Part shown: positions 41,038 to 48,705 of the stretch, in pieces
Position numbering within the stretch: the first letter of the stretch is position 1
Layout of the letters: the number at the start of each line of letters is the position of its first letter
NCBI GenBank assembly: GCA_964563435.1
Contig: CAZLXI010000006.1
Location: forward strand, 62,001 to 126,000
Length of the DNA stretch: 64,000 nucleotides
Reading direction: 5' to 3'
DNA from: Leadbetterella sp964563435
GTDB taxonomy: Bacteria; Bacteroidota; Bacteroidia; Cytophagales; Spirosomataceae
Notes under the pieces: model-generated
Seen by the model: the letters and a program-made list of their open reading frames with translations, nothing else
Database searches by the model: none
Told to the model about the DNA's origin: nothing
Position numbers and translations under genes: made by a program

Positions 41038-42537
41038 TTATGGCGTTAATTTCTGAATAAAACAATTATTATTCCCTCCGTTTTTATGCACTCCCCAGTT
41101 AAAGTAAACATTACCGTACCAATGTTCAAAGTTGGAGAACTCCGATTTCTTATTCCTGAACTGGAGCTCCAGTGACTCCGGGTCAAACTCCCGGGCATTC
41201 AGAACGCTCCCTTTATTATCCATTTCCGAAACCCTGAGTCGGGCGCCTGTGCTGTACATAGCCATGGTATGATCCTCCGTATTGCTCACTTTCAGATGGG
41301 TCGCCAGCTCATAATATTTCAGGTTTTTATACGGAAACGAATTGTCCCAGGTCAGATCTCCCTCCTCATTTATCGCAAAAATGACTCCTTCCAGGTACCG
41401 GAAACCGTCAAAAATCTGGGCGTTCCTGTAATTATAACCGTAAAATGAGTTGTTCAGCCAGTAATAGTTATACAGAAAAGGGCGCCCCCAGTACATAGCA
41501 GACATAGGCGACATTCCGTACATGCCAGAATAGTTCCGGCTCCGGTATTCGGGTTGAAAAACCTCACCCATGATCAGCGTCTGGTCTTCCATAAACCGGA
41601 GGCCGCTGATGAAAAACCGGTAATCAAAACTGTGTTCCCTTCCCTTCTTCTTCTTTTTCTCCACCTGCTTGTCGAGCCGCTCCTTTTGTCTTTCGTTCAT
41701 GAAGCCGAAAAGATTCTGAAATTTGGCAAAGCCGTAATACCTGATCCTGCCCGCATCAATATCGGCCAGAAAAATCCCCTGCGAGCTTTGCAGGCCGTTA
41801 GCAGGTGCTTTACCGATACCATAATTGCCCACCACCAGGCGCTTATCATGGTTTTCAAAGTATTTTGCCGATAAAAAGACGTTGTCTTCACCCGCCCTGA
41901 GGCTATGGCTGTCCACCACTTTTCCCCCGTAATCAAATTCCCTGAAGATGATCTGGTTGGTTTTCTTTACATTATTGATAAAGGCCGCCAGGACAGAATT
42001 ATCCGAAACGTGGATAGCCTGAAGTTCCATGGCGCCCTTGGCGCTGCCACTGATAAACCTGGGTGCCGAGCCGGGAACGGTCTCCATGATCGCAATAAAA
42101 GGCTCTGACTTCACCGCCCCGCCGAGGCAGATTACTTTGTCGTTAGCGGCGAAGAATCCGTACTGAAAACCTTTGGCCAGCGGAAAATCAAATTTCTGGT
42201 AGGCCGCAAAAGCCGAAGATATTTTCAGGATGACAAAGCTGCCTGCATCTCTGGGCTCCAGGATAATGTACAGGTATTTGCCGTCAAAATATTCGTCAAT
42301 GAAGCTGGCCCTTCCTGGAATCTCCGTCTGCGTCTCCCATACCACCTGAAGCGTGGTATCCACTTTCCGGATATTTAGTATGCCTTCGGAGGATTTGTCC
42401 AGAACTATGATCCCGCTCTCTCTGAGATTCACAGCCCTTACCTGGCTGCTGTTTCCCGAGACCGGAATGTTTAATAAACCCTGACAAAACCCTTCGAAAA
42501 ACCCAAAAAGTAAAACAAAAAGAATTCTAATTCTCAT
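41038..42537 (-). CDS. Secreted propeller-like protein B, unknown function
   Basis: 499 residues with signal peptide MRIRILFVLLFGFFEGFCQ. Like its neighbour it has repeated propeller-type strands (LNIRKVDTTLQVVWETQTEIPG, VIFAINEEGDLTWDNSFPYKN). A Tyr/Asn-rich stretch near residue 335-385 (YSGMYGMSPMSAMYWG, YNYYWLNNSFYGYNYRNA) looks like a surface-exposed loop. The start overlaps the EVE gene by 11 bases. Function unknown. Confidence 0.6.
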   Translation of the reverse strand: MRIRILFVLLFGFFEGFCQGLLNIPVSGNSSQVRAVNLRESGIIVLDKSSEGILNIRKVDTTLQVVWETQTEIPGRASFIDEYFDGKYLYIILEPRDAGSFVILKISSAFAAYQKFDFPLAKGFQYGFFAANDKVICLGGAVKSEPFIAIMETVPGSAPRFISGSAKGAMELQAIHVSDNSVLAAFINNVKKTNQIIFREFDYGGKVVDSHSLRAGEDNVFLSAKYFENHDKRLVVGNYGIGKAPANGLQSSQGIFLADIDAGRIRYYGFAKFQNLFGFMNERQKERLDKQVEKKKKKGREHSFDYRFFISGLRFMEDQTLIMGEVFQPEYRSRNYSGMYGMSPMSAMYWGRPFLYNYYWLNNSFYGYNYRNAQIFDGFRYLEGVIFAINEEGDLTWDNSFPYKNLKYYELATHLKVSNTEDHTMAMYSTGARLRVSEMDNKGSVLNAREFDPESLELQFRNKKSEFSNFEHWYGNVYFNWGVHKNGGNNNCFIQKLTP

Positions 42538-42967
42538 CAGCCAGATCCATTACTCGGTCAAATTCAGTCGGTGTTACGGGACTGACCGAAAGCCTCGACT
42601 GTCTCACAATGGCCATCTCCTGCAATACCGGATCGGCTTTGATCTGCGCCAGGCTTACGGCCTTTTTAAGCTTTTTGACCGGAACAAGGTCTACCACCAC
42701 CCATCTCGGAGCAGCGGCTCCCGGAGGGGCGCCTCCCGGATCGTCGGCAGTAGGGTCGGGATAGTGTTCTTTGGCCACTTTGGCCAGTCCCACGATCTCC
42801 AGGCCCTCGTTGGAGTGATAAAAAAATACGAGGTCACCGGTTTTCATCGCCATCAGGTTATTCCTGGCCGCGTAATTACGCACTCCGTCCCACATATCAC
42901 CTCCTTTATTAACGAAGGTATCCCATGAAAATTTAAAGGGTTCTGATTTAACCAGCCAATAATTCAT
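42527..42967 (-). CDS. EVE domain protein
   Basis: 146 residues. MNYWLVKSEPFKFSWDTF, WDGVRNYAARNNL and LVFFYHSNEGLEIVGLAKV match the EVE (PUA-like) family; the aromatic cage residues of the fold bind modified bases in related YTH/EVE proteins. A proline/glycine loop (DDPGGAPPGAAAP) interrupts the usual KYYPDPT region. Overlaps the following secreted gene by 11 bases. Likely cytoplasmic. Confidence 0.93.
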   Translation of the reverse strand: MNYWLVKSEPFKFSWDTFVNKGGDMWDGVRNYAARNNLMAMKTGDLVFFYHSNEGLEIVGLAKVAKEHYPDPTADDPGGAPPGAAAPRWVVVDLVPVKKLKKAVSLAQIKADPVLQEMAIVRQSRLSVSPVTPTEFDRVMDLADEN

Positions 42968-42974
42968 ATTCTAA

Positions 42975-43085
42975 AAACTTTAATCTGTGTTCAATTAGTT
43001 TTGAATGGTGAGCTTTGAGAGAGCAGGTATACCTGTCAAAGTGAAAGTGGTCTGTCTCGCAGCTCAAAACTCGTAGCTATTTTCT
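42975..43085. repeat. Palindromic word repeat upstream of the EVE gene
   Basis: GTTTTGAATGGTGAGCTTTG near 42997 is echoed in inverted form by GCAGCTCAAAACTCG near 43058. Same class of spacer as at 15238 and 48561. Confidence 0.35.
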
Positions 43086-43213
43086 ACCGTAAATTTAACA
43101 GAACGTGCGGTTTTATGAAAAAATACTTTCAGGGAAACCCTAATTTCATTTTTTTTAATGATTTTTGGGTATCCGAATTTAAACGTTTAAAATATCAGAT
43201 AACTTCTTTTCCA

Positions 43214-43636
43214 ATGAAAAAATATGGTAAGTTTTACGGGATCATGGCGTTAGCATTCCTGTTTCAGGCATGCGGTGAAATGGAAATCCCTGATCCCGAC
43301 CCGAAACCATCTCCAGGCGTTGATTTTACGATCAATATAAATCAAAGCCCTTACACTCCGCTTCAAAATGTCGGCGGGTCCGCCACCAATACCCAGCATA
43401 AGGTGATTATTGCCCGGCTTTCTTCGGCCTCCTGGGCGGCCTTATCAGCCTCCTGCCCCAATGACGCCGCCTCCCCCATCACCTATAATTCGGGAAACCA
43501 GACATTCCGTTGTGCCAAAGACAACACTGTTTTTGACATAAACGGCAAAGTAACCAGCGGAACCTCAAATAACTTAAACCAATACAAAACTACCTTCTTG
43601 GTGAATTCCGGAGAATTAAGAATCTATGAAAATTAA
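43214..43636 (+). CDS. Lipoprotein with degenerate Rieske-like domain
   Basis: 140 residues from ATG 43214 with lipobox LAFLFQAC (Cys20). The domain after about residue 60 follows the Rieske pattern ALSASC-x-x...ITYNSGNQTFRC-x-x-x...VFDINGKVTSG. Cys81 and Cys100 sit where the two cysteine ligands belong, with 18 residues between, but the histidines are replaced by Asn83 and Asp103. It therefore cannot bind a normal [2Fe-2S] Rieske cluster; the cysteines could form a disulfide. It overlaps uxuA by 11 bases. An upstream in-frame ATG at 43115 lacks a signal and is rejected. Confidence 0.7.
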   Translation: MKKYGKFYGIMALAFLFQACGEMEIPDPDPKPSPGVDFTININQSPYTPLQNVGGSATNTQHKVIIARLSSASWAALSASCPNDAASPITYNSGNQTFRCAKDNTVFDINGKVTSGTSNNLNQYKTTFLVNSGELRIYEN

Positions 43637-44789
43637 GCTTGAACAAACCTGGCGCTGGTATGGCCCGGCCGACGGTGTAACCTTACAGGATGTAAAACAG
43701 GCCGGCGCCACCGGCATAGTGACCGCCCTCCACCATATCCCTCACGGAGAGGTATGGCCTATAGAAGACATACTTCAACGAAAAAAAGAAATAGAAGAGG
43801 CCGGGCTGGTATGGTCGGTAGTGGAAAGCGTCCCGGTTCATGAGGATATTAAAACCCGGACCGGTAACTATAAAAAATACCTGGCCAACTATAACCTCTC
43901 GCTGCAAAACCTGGCCTCGTGCGGTATTAAAACCGTATGCTACAATTTCATGCCGGTGCTAGACTGGACCCGCACCCAGCTGGATCTGGAAATGAAAAAC
44001 GGAGCAAAAGCCCTGTATTTCAACTGGATAGACCTGGCCGTTTTTGACATATACCTTCTGAAGAGAAAAGAGGCCGCTGCTGATTACAGCGCTGAAATTC
44101 TGGCCCAGGCAGAAAGACGATACAATCAATATACCGAACGGGAGCTCTCTGAGCTTCAACGGGTGATCCTGATGGGAATTCCGGGTGAAAAAGATATTGA
44201 ACCGGAAGCCCTGCTCAAAAGCATTGCGGTCTATAAAGACCTGGGCCGGGAAGGTTTAAAAGAAAACCTGAAGTTTTTCCTGGAAAACATTGCCGACATC
44301 TGTACGAAAAACGGCATTCACCTTACCATACACCCCGACGACCCCCCTTACCCCATTCTGGGTTTGCCCCGGATAGTGAGTAAATGGGAAGACTTCGACT
44401 ACCTGTTAAGTGCCGTAAACCGGGAATTTAACGGGGTTTGCTTCTGTACGGGTTCCTTAGGTGCCGGAAATGCTGACGACATCCTGCGGATCTTCGAGCG
44501 GGTAAAGAGCCGCGTATATTTTGCCCATTTGCGAAATGTCAGAAAAGATGAGACAGGTAATTTCTTTGAAGCCGACCACCTCGACGGAGACGTCAATATG
44601 TATGGCGTTATGAAGGCATTGAGCGAAGAGAACCAGAAAAGGACCACCCCGATACCCTTCCGGCCTGACCACGGCCACCAGATGCTGGATGATCTTCATA
44701 AAACCTCCAACCCGGGATATTCAGCTATTGGCCGACTGAGAGGATTAGCCGAGCTCAGGGGGCTTGAAACGGGCATTTTAGGCGAATAA
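43626..44789 (+). CDS. uxuA: Mannonate dehydratase
   Basis: 387 residues. LEQTWRWYGPADGVTLQDVKQAGATGIVTALHHIPHGEVW at the start, CYNFMPVLDWTRT near 101-113, HPDDPPYPILGLPRIVS near 240-256, CTGSLGA near 279 and RPDHGHQML near 350 are typical. UxuA dehydrates D-mannonate to 2-keto-3-deoxygluconate in glucuronate catabolism. The start overlaps the Rieske-like lipoprotein gene. A GMC oxidoreductase follows after 12 bases, and the pair may process sugar acids. Confidence 0.95.
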   Translation: MKIKLEQTWRWYGPADGVTLQDVKQAGATGIVTALHHIPHGEVWPIEDILQRKKEIEEAGLVWSVVESVPVHEDIKTRTGNYKKYLANYNLSLQNLASCGIKTVCYNFMPVLDWTRTQLDLEMKNGAKALYFNWIDLAVFDIYLLKRKEAAADYSAEILAQAERRYNQYTERELSELQRVILMGIPGEKDIEPEALLKSIAVYKDLGREGLKENLKFFLENIADICTKNGIHLTIHPDDPPYPILGLPRIVSKWEDFDYLLSAVNREFNGVCFCTGSLGAGNADDILRIFERVKSRVYFAHLRNVRKDETGNFFEADHLDGDVNMYGVMKALSEENQKRTTPIPFRPDHGHQMLDDLHKTSNPGYSAIGRLRGLAELRGLETGILGE

Positions 44790-44801
44790 AAATCAGGGGG
44801 A

Positions 44802-46481
44802 GTGAAAGAAGTATTTGATGCGATAGTAGTAGGCTCCGGCTTATCCGGAGGATGGGCAGCGAAAGAATTAACCGAAAAAGGGCTGAAAGTACTCCTGCTG
44901 GAACGGGGGAGGGACGTCCGGCACCGGGAGGATTACAGCACGGCCATGATGGAGAACTGGGAGTTCCCTCACAGAGGCCGTATGGACCTGAAAACCCGAC
45001 AGAACTACTGGGCGAATGTCAGAACAGGCTATACGGCCAACGAAGAGCATCGTCATTTTTTTACGCGTGACGCGGATTTCCCCTACGAAGAAGAAAAAAC
45101 ATTTACCTGGGTGCGCGGATACCAGACCGGCGGACGATCGCTCATGTGGGGAAGGCACTCCTACCGGTGGGCGGATTTCGACTTTGAGGCCAATGCCCGC
45201 GAAGGGATCGCCATCGACTGGCCTATCCGTTACAGGGACCTCGCACCCTGGTACAGCTATGTGGAAAAATTTGCCGGCATCAGCGGGCAGCGGGAAGGCT
45301 GGGATTCTCTGCCCGACGGTGAGTTTCAGCCAGCCATGGAAATGAACTGCGTAGAACGGGAAATAAAGCTCCGCCTGCAGAAAACCATGGGACGGAACAT
45401 GACCGTGGGACGCATAGCCAACCTGACTCAACCCACACCGGAGCAGCAGGCCCTAGGCAGGACGGCCTGCCAGTTCCGCAACCGCTGCATGCGGGGCTGC
45501 CCGTACGGCGCTTACTTCAGTACGCAGTCGGCCACCCTGCCGGCGGCCCGGCGAACCGGTAACCTCACCCTCGTTGCAGAGAAGATCGCTTACCAGGTCA
45601 TCTTTGACGATGCAAAGAGCCGTGCCACGGGCGTAAGGGCTATTGATCAGAATACGAAACAGGAAATCGAATATTACGGAAAGCTCATTTTCCTTAATGC
45701 CAGCGCGATCAATACTGCCTGGATCATGATGCAGTCTGTTTCCCGTACCCACCCCGACGGTCTGGGCAACGACAGCGGCCAGTTGGGAAAAAACATCATG
45801 GATCACCATAAGTCACAAACCGTACAGGGCACTTTCGAAGGTTTTGAAGACCGTTACTATTACGGCAAACGCCCCGGCGGCATTTATATTCCCCGGTTTG
45901 TGAATATGGGAAACGACAAGCGCGATTTCCTGAGGGGATTTGGCTACCAGGGCGCGGCATCCCGGAGCACGGCCGGCAGCAGCGAGCCGTTCGGGGCAAA
46001 GCTCAAGGAGGAATATACCCGCCTGGGCCCCTGGACTTTCAACCTCCAGGGATTCGGTGAGATCCTGCCCTTTGAGTCCAACCATTTTACATTAAGCAGT
46101 GAAAAAGATACCTGGGGCCTCCCCATCATCCGTTTCCATGCCGAACTCACGGAGAATGAATACAAAATGAAAGACTGCATGGTAGACGAAGCCGTCAAAA
46201 TGATGGAGGCTGCAGGGTTGAAGAACATCAGAACCTATGAAACGCAAAAGTCGGTTCCGGGCGTCAGCATCCATGAAATGGGTACGGCCCGAATGGGAAA
46301 AGATCCCAAGACGTCTGTCTTAAACGCCAATAACCAGGTATGGAACGCGCCGAATGTTTTCGTTACCGATGGCGCCGCCATGGTCTCCGCCTCCAATGTC
46401 AACCCTTCGTTAACGTATATGGCCATGACGGCGAGGGCCGCAGATTTTGCGGTGGGGGAAATGAAACGGGGGAATTTGTGA
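44802..46481 (+). CDS. GMC family FAD oxidoreductase
   Basis: 559 residues from a GTG start with a GGGGG-rich leader. FAD-binding AIVVGSGLSGGWAAKELTEKG at 7-27, GGRSLMWGRHSYRW near 111-124, CMRGCPYGAY near 229 and the closing HEMGTARMG and NPSLTYMAMTARAAD with the catalytic His/Asn are complete. Members oxidise sugars or sugar acids such as gluconate. The dehydratase just upstream suggests a sugar-acid route. No Tat signal is visible, unlike many periplasmic relatives. Confidence 0.9.
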   Translation: MKEVFDAIVVGSGLSGGWAAKELTEKGLKVLLLERGRDVRHREDYSTAMMENWEFPHRGRMDLKTRQNYWANVRTGYTANEEHRHFFTRDADFPYEEEKTFTWVRGYQTGGRSLMWGRHSYRWADFDFEANAREGIAIDWPIRYRDLAPWYSYVEKFAGISGQREGWDSLPDGEFQPAMEMNCVEREIKLRLQKTMGRNMTVGRIANLTQPTPEQQALGRTACQFRNRCMRGCPYGAYFSTQSATLPAARRTGNLTLVAEKIAYQVIFDDAKSRATGVRAIDQNTKQEIEYYGKLIFLNASAINTAWIMMQSVSRTHPDGLGNDSGQLGKNIMDHHKSQTVQGTFEGFEDRYYYGKRPGGIYIPRFVNMGNDKRDFLRGFGYQGAASRSTAGSSEPFGAKLKEEYTRLGPWTFNLQGFGEILPFESNHFTLSSEKDTWGLPIIRFHAELTENEYKMKDCMVDEAVKMMEAAGLKNIRTYETQKSVPGVSIHEMGTARMGKDPKTSVLNANNQVWNAPNVFVTDGAAMVSASNVNPSLTYMAMTARAADFAVGEMKRGNL

Positions 46482-46491
46482 GCGCAATTCT

Positions 46492-47586
46492 TTAATCTAA
46501 CTGGCCGCTGGGAGCAGCGTGTTTGGTTTTACCATTCTTCAAAAGTATTGCGGGGCTCGAAAAGGAGGCGCCCAGTTTAACACTCCAGTTCTCGGAGCCG
46601 TCCTGACTGTTCAGGCAGAACAGAGAGCCCTCCGTTGGCAGATAAACACTGTTTCCTGCAGCTACGGGAGACGAGTAACCGATCATTTCTTTTACATCGA
46701 TTTCCCAATGAATATTTCCGTTATCGGCATTCAGCGAATAGAATCTGCCGTTTATGAAGCCCATGAATAAAGTGTCATTCTTTATGTAAGGGCTCGAAAA
46801 TGCCTGGCTATTGCCTGTGCTCTTCAAACTCCATACCTTTTTACCTGTGCTAATATCCACCGAGAAGACAGAATAGCTGTATTCACTTCCGAAAAAAACT
46901 TTGCCGTCATAAATAACCGGGCTTGACAATACCTCGCCATCCGACTGGAATCGCCAGTTCAGTTTCCCCGTCTTAGCTTCCAGGGAAACAAATGAAGTAT
47001 TAAGTCCTGCCAGTATTGAATTATTGTAATAAACCGGATTAGACCGGATTGTTCCGTTAAAATCCGGGGTTTCCCATTTTAACTTTCCTGTATTTTTGTC
47101 AAGGCAGCGGAGTATGGAATTCGTATCGGTAAAATAAATATCATCATTTACGACCGTCGGACTGCAAACAATATAGGAACTTTCAAACTCCCATTTTTTA
47201 TCTCCTGATTTGAGCTCCAGTGCATAAAGCATTCTGTCAATTGTACCTACATAAACTACTCCGTCTTTAACAACAGGTGAGGTACTTGGAGACCGTACCG
47301 GTGACGACTCCCACACCACCTTCCCGGTATACGCATCCAGGCCATACACCACTTCGTAGCCGGTAACATATACTACGTTTCCTGCAATCGTGGGAGAAGT
47401 TATCTCCGAAAGACCGGCCCGTTCGAATTGCCAGATTTTCTTTCCGTCATTGGCATCGAATGCAAAAGTATATTGTACCGTATTAATATAAACGTATATA
47501 GGTTCCTCGGCTTCGGGTTCTATCTTGTCTGTCCTGTTACACGAGAGACTCATACACACCATTAAACACCCTAGCAGCTTTTTCAT
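46492..47586 (-). CDS. PQQ-like beta-propeller repeat lipoprotein
   Basis: 364 residues with lipobox (MVCMSLSCNRTD). Seven or eight repeats follow the pattern AxDxxTGKxxWxF (for example AFDANDGKKIWQFER, GLDAYTGKVVWESS, CLDKNTGKLKWETP, SLEAKTGKLNWRFQ, SVDISTGKKVWSLK), as in PQQ enzymes and BamB; the enzyme's PQQ/Ca ligands are not seen, so a scaffold or adaptor role is likely. Convergent with the GMC gene. Confidence 0.88.
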   Translation of the reverse strand: MKKLLGCLMVCMSLSCNRTDKIEPEAEEPIYVYINTVQYTFAFDANDGKKIWQFERAGLSEITSPTIAGNVVYVTGYEVVYGLDAYTGKVVWESSPVRSPSTSPVVKDGVVYVGTIDRMLYALELKSGDKKWEFESSYIVCSPTVVNDDIYFTDTNSILRCLDKNTGKLKWETPDFNGTIRSNPVYYNNSILAGLNTSFVSLEAKTGKLNWRFQSDGEVLSSPVIYDGKVFFGSEYSYSVFSVDISTGKKVWSLKSTGNSQAFSSPYIKNDTLFMGFINGRFYSLNADNGNIHWEIDVKEMIGYSSPVAAGNSVYLPTEGSLFCLNSQDGSENWSVKLGASFSSPAILLKNGKTKHAAPSGQLD

Positions 47587-47677
47587 GCTAATTTCTTTCT
47601 AACTGTTTTCAATACAATGTAGTTTAATTTGTGGAACTTTGCAGTCCAAAGAAAAACGTTGTACACCATTCGTCCTC

Positions 47678-48559
47678 ATGAGACACCCCTATCTACTTCT
47701 TCATATCGCCGTGATCCTTGCAGGGTTTACCGGTATTTTCGGTAAGCTGATCACCCTGAATGAAGGCCTGCTGACCTGGTACAGGGTTTTGATTTCGTCT
47801 GTAGCACTCTTTCTTTTACTATATTTCACCAAAACACCCCATCCTAAATCATTGCAGGACAAGCTCAAAATAGCTTCCGCGGGCGTAATCATTACCATTC
47901 ACTGGCTGTTTTTTTACGGAAGCATCAAGTATTCCAACGTTTCGATCGGAGTGGTGTGTTATGCCCTCACCAGCTGCTTTACGGCCCTTTTAGTGCCTGT
48001 AATCAATAAGAAAAGATTTGTTTTTTCTGAAATAGTACTGAGCCTGCTTACCATTGCGGGAATAGGATTAATATTTCATTTTGACGCCTCTCACCAAACC
48101 GGCATAATTCTCGGGGTGATCTCCTCCATCTTTGCTGCTTTATACACTATATTCAACGAAAAGCTGGTTCGGAAGTTTGATACCAAAGTGATAAATTTTT
48201 ACCAGATCTTTGGCGGCACCATCGGCCTCACGCTGATTTTGCCCCTTTATCTGTATTTTTTCCCTACAACCTATTTGATCCCGGATCTGAGTGACACCGT
48301 TTATTTATTGGTGCTGGCCCTTTTCTGTACAGTAGGACTGTATTGGCTTTTTGCCGAAGCTTTAAAGCAGATCCCCGCGTTTACGGTAAACCTTACGTTC
48401 AATCTTGAACCCGTTTATGCGATAGCACTGGCGTTTCTGATCTTCAACGAAGCCAAAGAGGTAAATTTATCCTTTTACGCCGGGCTGTTCCTGGTCATGA
48501 CCTCGGTGGTTTTGCAGACGGCGATCACGATGAAGAAACGCCGGAAAGGAATGAGCTGA
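47678..48559 (+). CDS. EamA/DMT family transporter
   Basis: 293 residues from ATG 47678 (MRHPYLLLHIAVILAGFTGIFGK). Ten hydrophobic helices arranged as two five-helix EamA repeats, with the second repeat beginning near GIILGVISSIFAALYTIFNEKL. It exports or imports small metabolites. An extension to 47639 adds a hydrophilic stretch that is unlikely to be translated. Followed by a long inverted repeat. Confidence 0.9.
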   Translation: MRHPYLLLHIAVILAGFTGIFGKLITLNEGLLTWYRVLISSVALFLLLYFTKTPHPKSLQDKLKIASAGVIITIHWLFFYGSIKYSNVSIGVVCYALTSCFTALLVPVINKKRFVFSEIVLSLLTIAGIGLIFHFDASHQTGIILGVISSIFAALYTIFNEKLVRKFDTKVINFYQIFGGTIGLTLILPLYLYFFPTTYLIPDLSDTVYLLVLALFCTVGLYWLFAEALKQIPAFTVNLTFNLEPVYAIALAFLIFNEAKEVNLSFYAGLFLVMTSVVLQTAITMKKRRKGMS

Positions 48560-48560
48560 A

Positions 48561-48686
48561 AGTTAAAAACTATAAGTTAAAAACGGTCAGCCGCTGCAGT
48601 GAAAAGTTGCGGTACATTAAGTATTTATTTAAATGAATGTTCCGCAACTTTTCACTTTTAGTTTTTAACTTTTAACTTACTTACCC
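48561..48686. terminator. Long inverted repeat between EamA and glgB
   Basis: GTGAAAAGTTGCGG (48599-48612) and CCGCAACTTTTCAC (48642-48655) are a perfect 14-bp stem. Outer words AGTTAAAAACT and TAGTTTTTAACTTTTAACTT extend the pairing. It can serve as terminator for both convergent genes. It also contains ACGGTCAGCCGCTGCAGT (48583-48600), close to the core at 26433-26450. Confidence 0.6.
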
Positions 48687-48705
48687 TTTCCTGCGGCACT
48701 TCCTC

